DNA from: Luteimonas wenzhouensis
GTDB taxonomy: Bacteria; Pseudomonadota; Gammaproteobacteria; Xanthomonadales; Xanthomonadaceae
Length of the DNA stretch: 64,000 nt
Reading direction: 5' to 3'
Assembly: GCF_007859305.1 (NCBI RefSeq)
Contig: NZ_VOHE01000001.1
Location: forward strand, 558,001-622,000
Made by a program: the position numbers and the translations under genes. Shown in pieces: positions 1 through 9,918 of this stretch (positions within the stretch are counted from its first letter, which is position 1; the number at the start of each line of letters is the position of its first letter). Below the pieces are notes generated by a model. It saw only the letters and a program-made list of their open reading frames with translations, was not told the DNA's origin and did no database searches.

Positions 1-576
1 GAAGGTGCGCATGAAGCCCGTGACCGCCGAGGCCATGCAGTGGCGCGCGTTGGGATCGATGTGGTTGCTGCGGAAGCCGGCCTTCATCAGCTTGTTGGCC
101 GCGTAGCCCTCCCACACCGTCCACTGGCCGGAGCCGAACATGCCGATCCCGTCGCCGCCCTTGGCCTTGAGCACGGCCTTGAACTTCTGCGCCATCACGT
201 CGAAGGCTTCCTCCCAGGTGACCGGGGTGAAGTCGCCGTCCTTGGCGAACACGCCGTTCCTCTTGCGCAGCAGCGGCGTGGTCAGCCGGTCGGCGCCGTA
301 GAGCACCTTCGACAGGAAATAGCCCTTGACGCAGTTGAGGCCGCGATTGACCTCGGCCAGCACGTCGCCGTGGGTGGCCACCACGCGGCCGTTGTGGACC
401 GCGACGTTGATGCCGCAGCCGGTGCCGCAGTAGCGGCACGGGGCCTTGCTCCACTTGAGCTGGCCATCGCCCTCGACCACCGCGTCGGCGACCTGTGCCG
501 GCAGCGGCAGACCGGCGGCAAGGGCCGCGCTGGCGATGGCGCTGTTGCGGATGAAGTCGCGACGGCTGGTGCTCAT
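1..576 (-). CDS. napA: Periplasmic nitrate reductase catalytic subunit NapA (N-terminal part, cut by window edge)
   Basis: NapA is the molybdenum catalytic subunit that reduces nitrate to nitrite in the periplasm, receiving electrons through NapB/NapC. Only the first 192 residues are in the window. They begin with a twin-arginine signal (SRRDFIR, residues 4-10, then an Ala-rich segment), as expected for a folded cofactor-loaded Tat substrate. C47, C50, C54 and C82 form the N-terminal 4Fe-4S motif (CxxCxxxC and a distal C). C180 in DPNARHC is the probable molybdenum ligand. The ATG at 576 overlaps the napD stop codon (ATGA), which implies translational coupling. The order napE-napD-napA suggests that napB and napC lie beyond the left edge. 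Assimilatory nitrate reductase is less likely, given the Tat signal and the NapD/NapE neighbours. Confidence 0.95.
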   Translation of the reverse strand, partial: MSTSRRDFIRNSAIASAALAAGLPLPAQVADAVVEGDGQLKWSKAPCRYCGTGCGINVAVHNGRVVATHGDVLAEVNRGLNCVKGYFLSKVLYGADRLTTPLLRKRNGVFAKDGDFTPVTWEEAFDVMAQKFKAVLKAKGGDGIGMFGSGQWTVWEGYAANKLMKAGFRSNHIDPNARHCMASAVTGFMRTF

Positions 577-875
577 CCCGGGGGCTCCTGCGTGGGCGCG
601 GCGGCCTGCGCGGACCGCGCGGGCGGCTGCGTTTCGATGTGGTGGTACACCAGGTTGACGGCATGGACGCCCGGGACCGCCTCGATCAGGCCGATGCTGT
701 CCATCAACGCGGCGGTGCTGTCGCACTCCTGCAGCAACACGCTGCGGGTGGCGTCCTGCAGGGCGAGTTCGAGTCCACTTGCGGCGGCGACGGCCTCGGC
801 CAGCGCGGGGGCGGCAGCCTGGCTGTGGCGCACCACCAGGCTGGCCACGTGCCATTCGCGCGCAGTTTCAGCCAC
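573..875 (-). CDS. napD: NapD, chaperone for NapA maturation
   Basis: This 100-residue cytoplasmic protein has the size and context of NapD, which binds the Tat signal of NapA and holds it back until the molybdenum cofactor is inserted. The N-terminal half ([13 protein letters not shown]) and the centre ([11 protein letters not shown]) give the alternating pattern of the ferredoxin-like NapD fold. The C-terminal 20 residues are Pro/Ala-rich and probably disordered. The start is a GTG at 875 preceded by a GGGAGG ribosome-binding site about 6 bases upstream. The stop overlaps the napA start by four bases. The family call rests on length, position and these patches; sequence conservation in NapD is low. 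Confidence 0.85.
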   Translation of the reverse strand: MAETAREWHVASLVVRHSQAAAPALAEAVAAASGLELALQDATRSVLLQECDSTAALMDSIGLIEAVPGVHAVNLVYHHIETQPPARSAQAAAPTQEPPG

Positions 876-974
876 GCCACTCCCTCCCGTCCGGCCATGC
901 CGCCCGACGCCGCACCGCAGGCATGGGCCGGGCGTCCGGGAACAACACGGGTGGGGCCGTCGCGGGCATGGCGG

Positions 975-1142
975 TCACCCGGCCGGTGGGCCCGGCGGGC
1001 CGGCGAACATCTGGTAGACCCAGACGGCGAAGCCGTATCCGCCCACGATCATCACCGACAGCAGCGGAAACAGGACCACGGTGATGAACAGGAACAGGAG
1101 CAGTTCCCGTCGCTTCCCGCGCTGGCCGGTACCCGTGTCCAA
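975..1142 (-). CDS. napE: NapE, small membrane protein of the nap operon
   Basis: A 55-residue protein with a basic N-terminus (QRGKRRE) followed by one hydrophobic helix (LLLFLFITVVLFPLLS) and the typical continuation GGYGFAVWVYQMFAGPP. This matches NapE, a one-span inner-membrane protein of unknown function found at the head of many nap operons. The start proposed here is TTG at 1142, because an AGGAG stands 9 bases upstream and no ATG/GTG is available in frame near it. The stop lies about 100 bases before napD, so the three genes are probably one transcript. The exact start is the least certain part. Confidence 0.75.
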   Translation of the reverse strand: MDTGTGQRGKRRELLLFLFITVVLFPLLSVMIVGGYGFAVWVYQMFAGPPGPPAG

Positions 1143-1267
1143 ACCACGCCGCTCCTGGCAGGGGCTGGCCCTAGCCTACCCTTCCCCGCACCCGAGTCCA
1201 AGCGCCGGCGCGACGCAGCCCGCCCCCGGTTGCGCAGGGCGCGGTCCGGCCGCCGGGCGAGGCGGCG

Positions 1268-2275
<1,008 letters not shown>

Positions 2276-2398
2276 GGCCCTGAGGTGGGGACGGGCGTGG
2301 CGGGTTTCCATGGTGGCGCGCAATCGTCGTGGACACCACGGCTGCATCACGCGTCGGGATGTGCTAGAAAGCCGCCATCAGCTCAGGAGGAGCGCAGC

Positions 2399-2839
2399 AT
2401 GAGATGGATATCGGGCATTGCCTCGCTTTTGGTCGTGCTGCTGGGTCCAGCGGCTCAGGTGGCGAGCGCCAGCGAGCCGGTTTCGACCCGCCCGACAGGC
2501 CTGGACGGCACAGCACCCACATCGGCCGAAGTTGCAGGGTACCCGGTCGAATTGCATGGCACCTGGCTGCCGCCCGATATCAGTTGCGCCACGCTGGACG
2601 CCGCGGGCAGCGATGCGCTGGTCGTGATCGAGGGCGGGCGGCTCCTCGGATACGAGGACACCCACTTCATCAGGAGCGTCGACAGGCTTGCCGATGTTCC
2701 TGCAGCATGGTTGATCAGGTCGGCGTTGAGCCTGGGCGGCGACACGCCCGACGATTCGGACAACGTCTTCGTCCTGACCGGCAACGAACTCGTCATCGCC
2801 GGCGACGGCAGTGCGACTGTCTACAGGAAGTGCCGATAG
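2399..2839 (+). CDS. Small secreted protein of unknown function, possible immunity partner of the next gene
   Basis: A 146-residue protein with a clear Sec signal peptide (hydrophobic core ISGIASLLVVLLGPAA, probable cleavage after VASA near residue 25). The mature part contains two cysteines (in ISCATLD and at the C-terminal KCR) that could form a disulphide. No family was recognised. AGGAGG lies 8 bases before the ATG, an excellent ribosome-binding site. The gene ends 10 bases before the GTG of the downstream M23/peptidoglycan-binding protein, whose own ribosome-binding site overlaps this stop codon, so the two are co-transcribed. A periplasmic small protein directly upstream of a signal-less cell-wall-active protein is the usual layout of an immunity-effector pair in Xanthomonadaceae. 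That role is inferred only. Confidence 0.7.
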   Translation: MRWISGIASLLVVLLGPAAQVASASEPVSTRPTGLDGTAPTSAEVAGYPVELHGTWLPPDISCATLDAAGSDALVVIEGGRLLGYEDTHFIRSVDRLADVPAAWLIRSALSLGGDTPDDSDNVFVLTGNELVIAGDGSATVYRKCR

Positions 2840-2849
2840 GGAGCCGACC

Positions 2850-4103
2850 GTGCAGGATGCACCTCGAACCTACCGAATCAGCCAGTTGGGTCGCCCTGAC
2901 GTGCGGCAGGTCCAGTTGAACGAAGACGTCGACTCGCTCGAGGGCCTCGTGACCCACCATCCGGGGGCCAACAGGCGCATCCGGATGGAAGATGGCGTGA
3001 TCCAGGGTGCCGAGAACCCACACCGGCGCTCGCATGCGTTCATTGGCGGCGACTTCGAAGAGATCATCGATTCGCGTGTCGACAAGTACGGCAGTCTCGA
3101 TCGCGACCAGGTACTGCTGGTCAAGGACTTCATCCTTGAGGATCCCTCGCCCGCCCGGGGCAAGTCCGCTCGCTCCGTTGGGGTGCCTTCGCCGGTGGAC
3201 GGTTACATCAGTCGGATCAGTGCCGCTGCCGGCATGGTGGAGATCTCGGACCATGCCGACGGTCGCGTGCTCGCGCGAGTCAGGCACATGAGCGACCTCC
3301 GGGTACAGGTCGGACAATCGGTGGCTTACGGGCAGACGCTGGGCGTACAGGACAATCTCGGCCTGGGACTTCGCAGCGGCCAGGCGGTCCACGTCCACAT
3401 GGAAGTCGACACGCGGCTGTATCGCGAATACGCGAACTATCTCGCCGATCTGGCCAGCGGCAGGCTGCCGGTGCAGGACGCCCTGCGGAACGGCGTCCGT
3501 CCGCAGGTCGCGCTCGACGACGGCACCTTCCGCCTCGGCGAATCGCATCCGCGCATCGCCGGCCTGCAGCGGGTCATGCATGGCGAGGGCTATCGCGCGG
3601 CGGATGGCGGGCCGCTCGACCGCGACGGCGTCTACCGTCCGTCGATGCAGGGGGCGCTGCTGGACTTCCAGCGCGCGCACGGGATTCCGCAGACCGGCGA
3701 CATCGACCCGGCCACGCTGCGCTTCGCGCCCGGACCGCGCCGGCGCGATCGCGACCTCGCCGACCGCTTCGAACCCGGGCGTCCGATGCCGCGCGAGGCG
3801 GGCCCGGCCACCGCACCCGGCCATCCCGACCATCCGGACCACCGCGGCCTGCTGCCGCCGGAGGCGGACCCGCCGGTGAACCGCAAGGGCACGGTCCCCG
3901 CGACGGGTGGAATGCTCGACCGGGTGCTCCCGGCGCTGGAGCAGCGCGACCCGGACGCGATCACGCGCGCCCTCTCCGATCTCGCCCGCTCGGACGGGAT
4001 GCAGGCGTGGCTGGAGCGCGGACGCACGGCGCTGGACCTGCAGCAGCCGCCCGCCGCCGACAGCGCCCATGCGCGCACACCCGAGCCCCTCTTCCGCGGC
4101 TGA
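2850..4103 (+). CDS. M23-like and peptidoglycan-binding domain protein without signal peptide, candidate secreted effector
   Basis: A 417-residue protein. Residues about 110-190 look like the LytM/M23 beta core (SPVDGYISRI, GRVLARVRHMSDL, VGQSVAYGQTLG) ending in an HxH motif, HVHMEV at 181-186, which in M23 endopeptidases supplies one zinc ligand and the general base. The usual upstream HxxxD motif is not obvious, so activity is uncertain. Residues about 227-293 form a PG_binding_1 module (IAGLQRVM ... GALLDFQRAHGI ... TGDIDPATLRF). The tail is Pro/Arg-rich with HPDHPDH, then a short helical segment. There is no signal peptide or membrane segment, so a specialised secretion route, or lysis, would be needed to reach the wall. 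Start GTG at 2850 has AGGGAG 6 bases upstream. Confidence 0.75.
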   Translation: MQDAPRTYRISQLGRPDVRQVQLNEDVDSLEGLVTHHPGANRRIRMEDGVIQGAENPHRRSHAFIGGDFEEIIDSRVDKYGSLDRDQVLLVKDFILEDPSPARGKSARSVGVPSPVDGYISRISAAAGMVEISDHADGRVLARVRHMSDLRVQVGQSVAYGQTLGVQDNLGLGLRSGQAVHVHMEVDTRLYREYANYLADLASGRLPVQDALRNGVRPQVALDDGTFRLGESHPRIAGLQRVMHGEGYRAADGGPLDRDGVYRPSMQGALLDFQRAHGIPQTGDIDPATLRFAPGPRRRDRDLADRFEPGRPMPREAGPATAPGHPDHPDHRGLLPPEADPPVNRKGTVPATGGMLDRVLPALEQRDPDAITRALSDLARSDGMQAWLERGRTALDLQQPPAADSAHARTPEPLFRG

Positions 4104-4195
4104 GGATCGTCCTGTCAGACCGCCAGGCCAGTCGCCTGCCACAACAGCAACGACCAGGCTGATCCCCGGACGCCCCGGCCCGGGATCGCGACCAT

Positions 4196-5485
4196 CTACC
4201 CCGCCGCCACCACCCTGTTGCGGCCACCGGCCTTGGCGAGGTAGAGGCGCCGGTCGGCATCGGCCAGGAGCCGGTGCAGGTCGTCGTTCGCGCCGGCCGT
4301 GCGTACCCCGATGCTGGCCGTCATCCGCAGGAAGCCGTTGGGCGACGGCACGTCGAGATCCTCGATCCGGCGCCGCAGCGCCTCGAAATAGTCGAGCAGC
4401 GGCCCGTCGGCCAGGTCCGGCACCAGCAGGCAGAACTCCTCGCCGCCGAAGCGCGCCACCAGGTCCCCCGGCCGGGCATGCGTCGACAGCTCGGCGGCCA
4501 CCGCGCGCAGCGCGTGGTCGCCGGCCTCGTGCCCCCACCCGTCGTTGATCCGCTTGAAGTGGTCGACGTCGAGGATCGCCGCGGCCAGTGGGCGGCCGGC
4601 CTCGCGCATCCGCGGCACCATCCGCTCGGCCTGCTCGAGGAAGTGGCGGCGGTTGGGCAGCCCGGTGAGGAAGTCTCGGGTGGCCAGGTCCTGCAGGCTG
4701 CCGATCAGTTCGAGCTGGTCGACGTTCTGCGACACGCGGCAGAAGAACTCCTCGCGCGAATAGGGCTTGCGCAGGAAATCGTTGGCGCCACTCTTGAGGA
4801 AGCGCGCCACCAGGTCGCTGTCGTCGCGCCCCGAGACGCCGATTACCGCCACCCGGTCGCGCGGGCGCAGCGCACGCAGCCGCCGGGTCAGTTCCACTCC
4901 GTGCATGCCCGGCATCGCATCGTCGACCATCGCCAGCCGGATCGTGGAGTCGCGCTCGATCACCCGCAGCGCGGCCGCGCCGTCGCCGGCCTGGACCACG
5001 CGGTAGCCGTAGGTCTGCAGCAGGCTGGCGGTATGGGCGCGGGCCGAGGCCGAGTCGTCCACCACCAGCGCCGAGATCCGCCGGTTGCGGTCGAGCCGCT
5101 TCACCAGCCAGACGATGTAGTCGAGGCTGCCGGGGTTGTCCTTGAGCACGAAGTCGATGACCCGGCGGCGCAGCAGGCGCTGGCGCAGCCCCTCGTCGTA
5201 GACGCCGGTCACCACCACCGTCGACAGGCCGCGTCCGAGCAGGCAGTTGACCACGTCGTCGCGGTGGCCGTCGGCCAGGACCAGCCCGGTCAGGGCCAGG
5301 AACCAGTCGTCGTGGCGGTCGAGCAGCGCGCGCGCCTCGGCCAGGCTCGATGCGGTGGCGACCGGCAGCTCCAGCTTGTGCTCGATCGCCTGGGCCACGG
5401 CGCGCACGTAGGCACGCGAGTTCTCCAGCAGCAGCACCCGCTGCGGCAGGATCGTGGCCGGAACGATGGGCTCGAGCAGGGTCAT
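4196..5485 (-). CDS. Diguanylate cyclase with two receiver domains
   Basis: A 429-residue regulator predicted to make c-di-GMP. Residues about 15-130 form a receiver-like domain that is degenerate: the acidic pair is replaced by E21-N22, and the phosphoacceptor position aligns with T66, although K115 is kept. Residues about 137-255 are an intact receiver with the DD pair at 143-144, acceptor D188 in VDDAMPGM and a KPY lysine. Residues about 265-429 are a GGDEF domain with an active GGEEF at 347-351 and a RxxD inhibitory site (RPGD, 338-341) spaced five residues before it. This domain order resembles PleD, in which one receiver acts as a dimerisation adaptor. No histidine kinase gene is adjacent, so the input is unknown. 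Confidence 0.92.
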   Translation of the reverse strand: MTLLEPIVPATILPQRVLLLENSRAYVRAVAQAIEHKLELPVATASSLAEARALLDRHDDWFLALTGLVLADGHRDDVVNCLLGRGLSTVVVTGVYDEGLRQRLLRRRVIDFVLKDNPGSLDYIVWLVKRLDRNRRISALVVDDSASARAHTASLLQTYGYRVVQAGDGAAALRVIERDSTIRLAMVDDAMPGMHGVELTRRLRALRPRDRVAVIGVSGRDDSDLVARFLKSGANDFLRKPYSREEFFCRVSQNVDQLELIGSLQDLATRDFLTGLPNRRHFLEQAERMVPRMREAGRPLAAAILDVDHFKRINDGWGHEAGDHALRAVAAELSTHARPGDLVARFGGEEFCLLVPDLADGPLLDYFEALRRRIEDLDVPSPNGFLRMTASIGVRTAGANDDLHRLLADADRRLYLAKAGGRNRVVAAG

Positions 5486-5635
5486 GCAAGCGCCTGCGTT
5501 GGCGTGACACCCTTCCTAGCGGCGCGCGCCGGCCGCACTTGAGGCGCCGGACGGCGTGATTGGGCCGCGGTTCACGCTTCGCCCGCGGGCGCGGGGCCCG
5601 GCCTGCCGCGGCGGGTCACCCCCGCACGGCGCGCG

Positions 5636-7555
5636 TCAGATTTCGACCTGCGCGCCCAGTTCCACGAGCCGGTTGCCCGGGATCCGGAAGAAGTGGTTGG
5701 CCGGCGCGGCGTTGCGATGCATCACCGCGAACAGCTTGTCGCGCCACACCGGCATGCCGCGGCGTGCGCTGGAGACCACGGTCTCGCGGCTGACGAAGTA
5801 GGTCGTCTCCATCGGGTCGAAGCTGATGTCGCAGTGGTCGGGTACCTGCATCAACGCCTGTGGCACGTCCGGCGTCTCCATGAAGCCGAAGCGCACCAGC
5901 ACCCGGTAGAAGCCGTCGCCCAGGGTCTCGACCGTCAATCGCCTGCCAGGTGCGGCGTAGGGCACGGTCAGGGTATCGACGGTCAAGAACACGTTGCGCT
6001 CGTGCAGCACCTTGTTGTGCTTGAGGTTGTGCAGCAGCGCGTGCGGCACCACGCCCTTGTCGCTGGTCATGAACACTGCGGTCCCCTCCACCCGCACTGG
6101 CGGTGCCAGCATCAGGCCCGGGATGAAGGCATCCAGGCGGATGCCCTCCTTCTGCATCTCCTCGCGCAGGATCTCGCGCCCGCGCCGCCAGGTGCGCAGC
6201 AGGGTGAACAGCACCATGCCCAGCACCACCGGGAACCACGCGCCCTGCAGCACCTTGGCCCCGTTGGCGACCAGGAAGGCGAGGTCGATCAGCAGGAACA
6301 GCACGCACAGTGGCAGCACCCAGCGCCGCGCCACCGGCCACAGCGCGCGCGCCACCAGCGCCAGCAGCAGGGTATCGATGAGCATGGTCGCCGACACCGA
6401 GATGCCGTAGGCGGCGGCGAGCGCCGACGAGCTGCCGAACGAGAGCACCAGCCCGACCACGATCACCGCCATCGTCCAGTTGATCGCCGGGATGTAGATC
6501 TGGCCGATGGTCTCGCTGGAGGTGTGCTTGATCCGCATGCGCGGGATGTAGCCCAGCTGCATCGCCTGGCGCGCGATGGAGTAACCGCCGGTGATCACCG
6601 CCTGCGAGGCGATCACCGTGGCCAGGGTGGCAAGCAGCAGCATCGGCCACTGCGCCCAGTCAGGCACGCCGACGTAGAACGGGTTGCGGACCGCGGCCGG
6701 ATCCTCGAGCACCAGTGCGCCCTGCCCCAGGTAGTTGAGCATCAGCGCGGGCAGGACGAAAAAGTACCACGCATGGCGGATCGGGCGCGGACCGAAGTGG
6801 CCCATGTCGGTGTAGATCGCCTCGCCGCCGGTCACCGCCAGCACCACCGCGCCGAGGATGAAGATCCCGCCCCAGGCGTGGTCGACGAAGAAGCGCACCG
6901 CCCACCACGGGTTGACCGCGTGCAGCACTTCCGGCTCGTGCAGGATGTTGGCCACGCCCAGCGCCGCCAGGGCCAGGAACCAGACCACGGTCACCGGGCC
7001 GAAGATCCGCCCCACCTTCTCGGTCCCGTAGCGCTGGGTGGCGAACAGCGCCACCAGCACCAGCACCGTGATCGGCACGATCCAGGCGTGCATCCCCGGC
7101 GCGACCACCTCCAGGCCCTCGACCGCCGACAGCACCGAGATCGCCGGGGTGATCACCCCGTCGCCGAAGAACAGCGAGGCGCCGAGGATGCCCAGGACGC
7201 CCACCACGTAGGCGCTGCGCGAGTCCTTCGGGAAGCAGCGCTGGGCCAGCGCCATCAGCGCCATGATGCCGCCCTCGCCCTCGTTGTCGGCGCGCATGAT
7301 GATCGTGACGTACTTGAGCGTGACCACCAGGGTCAGCGACCAGAAGATCATCGACAGCACGCCGAGCACGGTGTCGTGGTCGGCGACCAGGCCGTAGTGC
7401 GGCGAGAACGCCTCGCGCAGGGTGTACAGCGGGCTGGTGCCGATGTCGCCGAACACCACCCCGATCGCGCCCACCACCAGGCCGGCGAGCCCGGCCTGTG
7501 CCGCTCCCTGCGGCGGGACGTGCGCGGGAGGACGCGGGCGGGCGGGCTGGGGCAT
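5636..7555 (-). CDS. kup: Low-affinity potassium transporter Kup
   Basis: A 639-residue multi-span membrane protein of the KUP/HAK/KT family, which imports K+ together with protons. The N-terminus has the family signature [23 protein letters not shown] (residues about 26-48). A helix-rich core follows, including [13 protein letters not shown] near residue 260. The last about 170 residues form the hydrophilic cytoplasmic tail, ending in [13 protein letters not shown]. Length is normal for bacterial Kup (about 620-640). The gene starts 28 bases after ruvA on the same strand, so it is likely read from the yebC-ruvC-ruvA transcript. In many relatives ruvB stands in this cluster; here the next gene is the unrelated cyclase. 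Confidence 0.96.
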   Translation of the reverse strand: MPQPARPRPPAHVPPQGAAQAGLAGLVVGAIGVVFGDIGTSPLYTLREAFSPHYGLVADHDTVLGVLSMIFWSLTLVVTLKYVTIIMRADNEGEGGIMALMALAQRCFPKDSRSAYVVGVLGILGASLFFGDGVITPAISVLSAVEGLEVVAPGMHAWIVPITVLVLVALFATQRYGTEKVGRIFGPVTVVWFLALAALGVANILHEPEVLHAVNPWWAVRFFVDHAWGGIFILGAVVLAVTGGEAIYTDMGHFGPRPIRHAWYFFVLPALMLNYLGQGALVLEDPAAVRNPFYVGVPDWAQWPMLLLATLATVIASQAVITGGYSIARQAMQLGYIPRMRIKHTSSETIGQIYIPAINWTMAVIVVGLVLSFGSSSALAAAYGISVSATMLIDTLLLALVARALWPVARRWVLPLCVLFLLIDLAFLVANGAKVLQGAWFPVVLGMVLFTLLRTWRRGREILREEMQKEGIRLDAFIPGLMLAPPVRVEGTAVFMTSDKGVVPHALLHNLKHNKVLHERNVFLTVDTLTVPYAAPGRRLTVETLGDGFYRVLVRFGFMETPDVPQALMQVPDHCDISFDPMETTYFVSRETVVSSARRGMPVWRDKLFAVMHRNAAPANHFFRIPGNRLVELGAQVEI

Positions 7556-7582
7556 GGAAGGTGGTCCGGAAGGGCTGGGCGG

Positions 7583-8179
7583 TCAGCGCAGCGCGGACTG
7601 TAGCGCCTTGCGGATGATGTCTTCGGCGGGGTCGCCGTCGGCGGCCGCGGCCTTGGCCATCCGCTGCGCCTCGGCCGGCCTGTAGCCCAGCTGCTGCAGG
7701 GCGACGGTGGCCTCGGCCAGCGGGTCGGCCGGCGGCGCGGCGCCTGGCCCGCCCGCAACTGGCGGCCCCGCGGCCAGCGCGGCGGCGCGATCGCGCAACT
7801 CGACCACGATCCGCTCGGCGGTCTTCTTGCCGATCCCCGGGATCCGGGTCAACGCGGTGATGTCGCCGGCCTGGACCAGCGCCGCGAACTGGTTGACCGA
7901 CGCCCCGGACAGGATCGCCAGCGCGATCTTCGCGCCGATGCCGGTCACCTTCTGCACGTCGCGGAACATCCGCCGCTCGGCCTCGCTGAGGAAGCCGTAC
8001 AGCGACACGCTGTCCTCCTTCTGCGCGTAGTGGGTGAACAGCGCCACCTCGCGCCCGACCTCGGGCAGTTCGTAGAACGTGCTCATCGGCGCTTCGAGCT
8101 CGTAGCCCACGCCGTTGACGTCGACCACCAGCCAGGGCGGCTGCTTGTGGACCAGGATGCCCTTCAGGCGTCCGATCAT
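7583..8179 (-). CDS. ruvA: Holliday junction branch migration protein RuvA
   Basis: A 198-residue protein with the RuvA plan. The N-terminal OB-fold begins [12 protein letters not shown]. Two helix-hairpin-helix motifs follow, [13 protein letters not shown] and [16 protein letters not shown] (about 110-125 and 130-145). A flexible Ala/Pro/Gly linker then leads to the small C-terminal domain that contacts RuvB ([12 protein letters not shown], ending [11 protein letters not shown]). RuvA tetramers clamp the four-way junction and load RuvB. The long open frame extends upstream, but MIGRLKG is the universal start and fixes position 8179. It lies about 100 bases after ruvC. Confidence 0.97.
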   Translation of the reverse strand: MIGRLKGILVHKQPPWLVVDVNGVGYELEAPMSTFYELPEVGREVALFTHYAQKEDSVSLYGFLSEAERRMFRDVQKVTGIGAKIALAILSGASVNQFAALVQAGDITALTRIPGIGKKTAERIVVELRDRAAALAAGPPVAGGPGAAPPADPLAEATVALQQLGYRPAEAQRMAKAAAADGDPAEDIIRKALQSALR

Positions 8180-8282
8180 CGCGTTGTCCTCCGGGCGCGC
8201 GAACGATGGTGGGGGAAGCAAGGCCGCGACCGGCGGCGCCCGGCTCGGCGCGGCGCCTGGTGGGCCGTGGCGGCGGGCGCGC

Positions 8283-8804
8283 TCATTTCCTGCTCCAGGC
8301 CTGGCGCGTCCCGACGCCCAGGCGGCGGGCGGTGGCGCGCACGTGGGCATGGGTGATGGCGATGGCCAGCGCGTCGGCCGCGTCGGCCTGCAGCTTGCCG
8401 TGCAGGTTGAGCATGATCCCGACCATGTGCTGGACCTGCGCCTTGTCCGCGCCGCCCTTGCCCACCACTGCCAGCTTCACCTCGCGGGCGGCGTACTCGT
8501 GCACCGGCAGGTCGCGCAGCACCACCGCGCTGAGCGCGGCGCCACGCGCCTGGCCGAGCTTGAGCGCCGAGTCGGGGTTGCGCGCCATGAACACCTGCTC
8601 GATCGCCACCTCTTCCGGCCGCCAGCGCTCTATCACCTCGGCCAGCCCGACCAGCAGGCGCTTGAGCCGCGCCGCGAAGTCGCCCTCGCCCAGCAGCACC
8701 AGCGCGCCGTTGTGCACGTGGGTCGCCCGGCCCGCCTCGTCGACGTCGATGATCCCGACGCCGGTGCGCTGCGAGCCTGGGTCGATGCCGAGGATGCGGG
8801 TCAT
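8283..8804 (-). CDS. ruvC: Crossover junction endodeoxyribonuclease RuvC
   Basis: A 173-residue Holliday junction resolvase that makes paired nicks in recombination intermediates. The RNase H-like catalytic set is complete: D8 in [13 protein letters not shown]69 in VAIEQVF, and D141 and D144 in [14 protein letters not shown]. The length equals the E. coli enzyme (173). It lies 20 bases downstream of yebC and upstream of ruvA, the standard order, so the three are probably one transcript. The residues after the final helix (basic, ending QAWSRK) are variable in the family. Confidence 0.97.
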   Translation of the reverse strand: MTRILGIDPGSQRTGVGIIDVDEAGRATHVHNGALVLLGEGDFAARLKRLLVGLAEVIERWRPEEVAIEQVFMARNPDSALKLGQARGAALSAVVLRDLPVHEYAAREVKLAVVGKGGADKAQVQHMVGIMLNLHGKLQADAADALAIAITHAHVRATARRLGVGTRQAWSRK

Positions 8805-8824
8805 GTCCGGGCCGGGCCGACGCC

Positions 8825-9565
8825 TCAGGCGTAGGCGTCCTCGCCCAGGTCGGCGTTGGAGTAGACCGCCTGCACGTCGTCGATGTCCTCCAGCCAGTCG
8901 AGCAGCTTGACCACCTGCTGGCCGGTCTCGCCATCGACCGCCACGTCGTTGTCGGCGCGCCAGGTCACCTCGGCCTGGGCCGGCTCGCAGCCGGCCGCGA
9001 CCATGGCGTCGCGCACCGCGGCGAAGTTCTCCGGGTCGGTCAGCACGTCGATCGAGCCATCCTCCGGGTAGGCGACCACGTCGTCGGCGCCGGCCTCGAT
9101 CGCCACCTCGGTGATCCGGTCCTCGTCCGAGCCGGGCGGGAAGCTCAGCACGCCGAGCTTGCGGAACATGAAGGCGACCGAGCCGTCGGTGCCCAGGTTG
9201 CCGCCGAACTTGTTGAAGGCGTGGCGCACGTCGGCCACGGTGCGGACCTTGTTGTCGGTCAGGCAGTCGACGATCACCGCCACGCCGCCCGGGGCATAGC
9301 CCTCGTAGCGGACCTCCTCGTAGTTCACGCCCTCCAGTTCGCCGGTGGCCTTCTTGATCGCGCGCTCGATCACGTCCTTGGTCATGTTGGCGCCGAGCGC
9401 CTTGTCGATCGCGCTGCGCAGCCGCGGGTTGGCGGCCGGATCGCCGCCACCGGTGCGCGCGGCCACCGAGATCTCACGGATGATCTTGGTGAAGATCTTG
9501 CCCCGCTTCGCGTCCTGCGCGTTCTTGCGGTGCTGGATGTTCGCCCACTTGGAATGACCGGCCAT
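8825..9565 (-). CDS. yebC: YebC/PmpR family protein
   Basis: A 246-residue member of the YebC family, beginning with the invariant [23 protein letters not shown]. The segment around [19 protein letters not shown] (residues about 80-98) is equally typical. Members have been described as DNA-binding regulators, and more recently YebC proteins have been linked to relieving ribosome stalling at proline-rich stretches. Which applies here cannot be read from sequence. It heads the yebC-ruvC-ruvA(-kup) cluster. A TATAAT hexamer on the minus strand at 9598-9603 is the best promoter candidate, about 33 bases upstream of the ATG. Confidence 0.95.
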   Translation of the reverse strand: MAGHSKWANIQHRKNAQDAKRGKIFTKIIREISVAARTGGGDPAANPRLRSAIDKALGANMTKDVIERAIKKATGELEGVNYEEVRYEGYAPGGVAVIVDCLTDNKVRTVADVRHAFNKFGGNLGTDGSVAFMFRKLGVLSFPPGSDEDRITEVAIEAGADDVVAYPEDGSIDVLTDPENFAAVRDAMVAAGCEPAQAEVTWRADNDVAVDGETGQQVVKLLDWLEDIDDVQAVYSNADLGEDAYA

Positions 9566-9597
9566 TCAACGCCCAACGATGCACTTGAGGGGCCCCG

Positions 9598-9603
9598 ATT
9601 ATA
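9598..9603 (-). promoter_or_regulatory. Probable -10 element of the yebC-ruvC-ruvA-kup transcript
   Basis: On the minus strand this reads TATAAT, a perfect sigma-70 -10 hexamer in otherwise GC-rich DNA, 33 bases before the yebC start. No convincing -35 is visible at the expected distance, as is common in this family. The position is inferred from match and spacing only. Confidence 0.5.
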
Positions 9604-9624
9604 GGTCCGCGGGCAGGGGCCGGA

Positions 9625-9652
9625 GCGCTGGGCTATAGCGCTGGGCTATAAT
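9625..9652 (+). promoter_or_regulatory. Duplicated 13-bp module ending in a TATAAT -10, promoter candidate for the symporter
   Basis: GCGCTGGGCTATA occurs twice head to tail with no gap (9625-9637 and 9638-9650). The second copy runs into TATAAT at 9647-9652. If this is the promoter, transcription would begin near 9660 and leave a leader of about 260 bases before the symporter ATG at 9919. The divergent yebC promoter is only about 45 bases away. Confidence 0.45.
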
Positions 9653-9918
9653 GCCCGGCGCTTCGCAGCCTCCGTGCGCATTGAGTTGCGCACGCCGCTC
9701 GAATGCCCCGGTGTCCGCGACCGGTGCCCAGCCACCGTCCCGGCGCCCCCCGGCGGCCACGCCGCCGGCCCATGGCATCTTCGTCGATGCCGCGCCCAAG
9801 CAGCCGCAGACAGGCTGCCCCCCATGGCCCGGAAGGGCCCCCAACCCGGCGGGATGACCCGCACGGGCGGCATTTGTTCGTCCGCGCAGGCATCCGGCCC
9901 CAGGACCGCTGCAATCCC
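9653..9918 (+). other. Gene-free leader upstream of the symporter, with one strong hairpin
   Basis: This stretch has open frames on both strands but no recognisable protein. It holds an 8-bp perfect stem at 9673-9680 paired with 9687-9694 (CGTGCGCA / TGCGCACG, loop TTGAGT). GC-rich runs follow, and there is no T-run. It is probably the untranslated leader of the symporter transcript. It was compared from memory with 6S RNA and common riboswitches, and nothing matched. Confidence 0.35.

Noticed and set aside
9653..9918. Riboswitch or 6S RNA upstream of the symporter
   Set aside because: Only one local hairpin is convincing. No known conserved core could be matched by eye, and no terminator or Shine-Dalgarno-sequestering fold was found.
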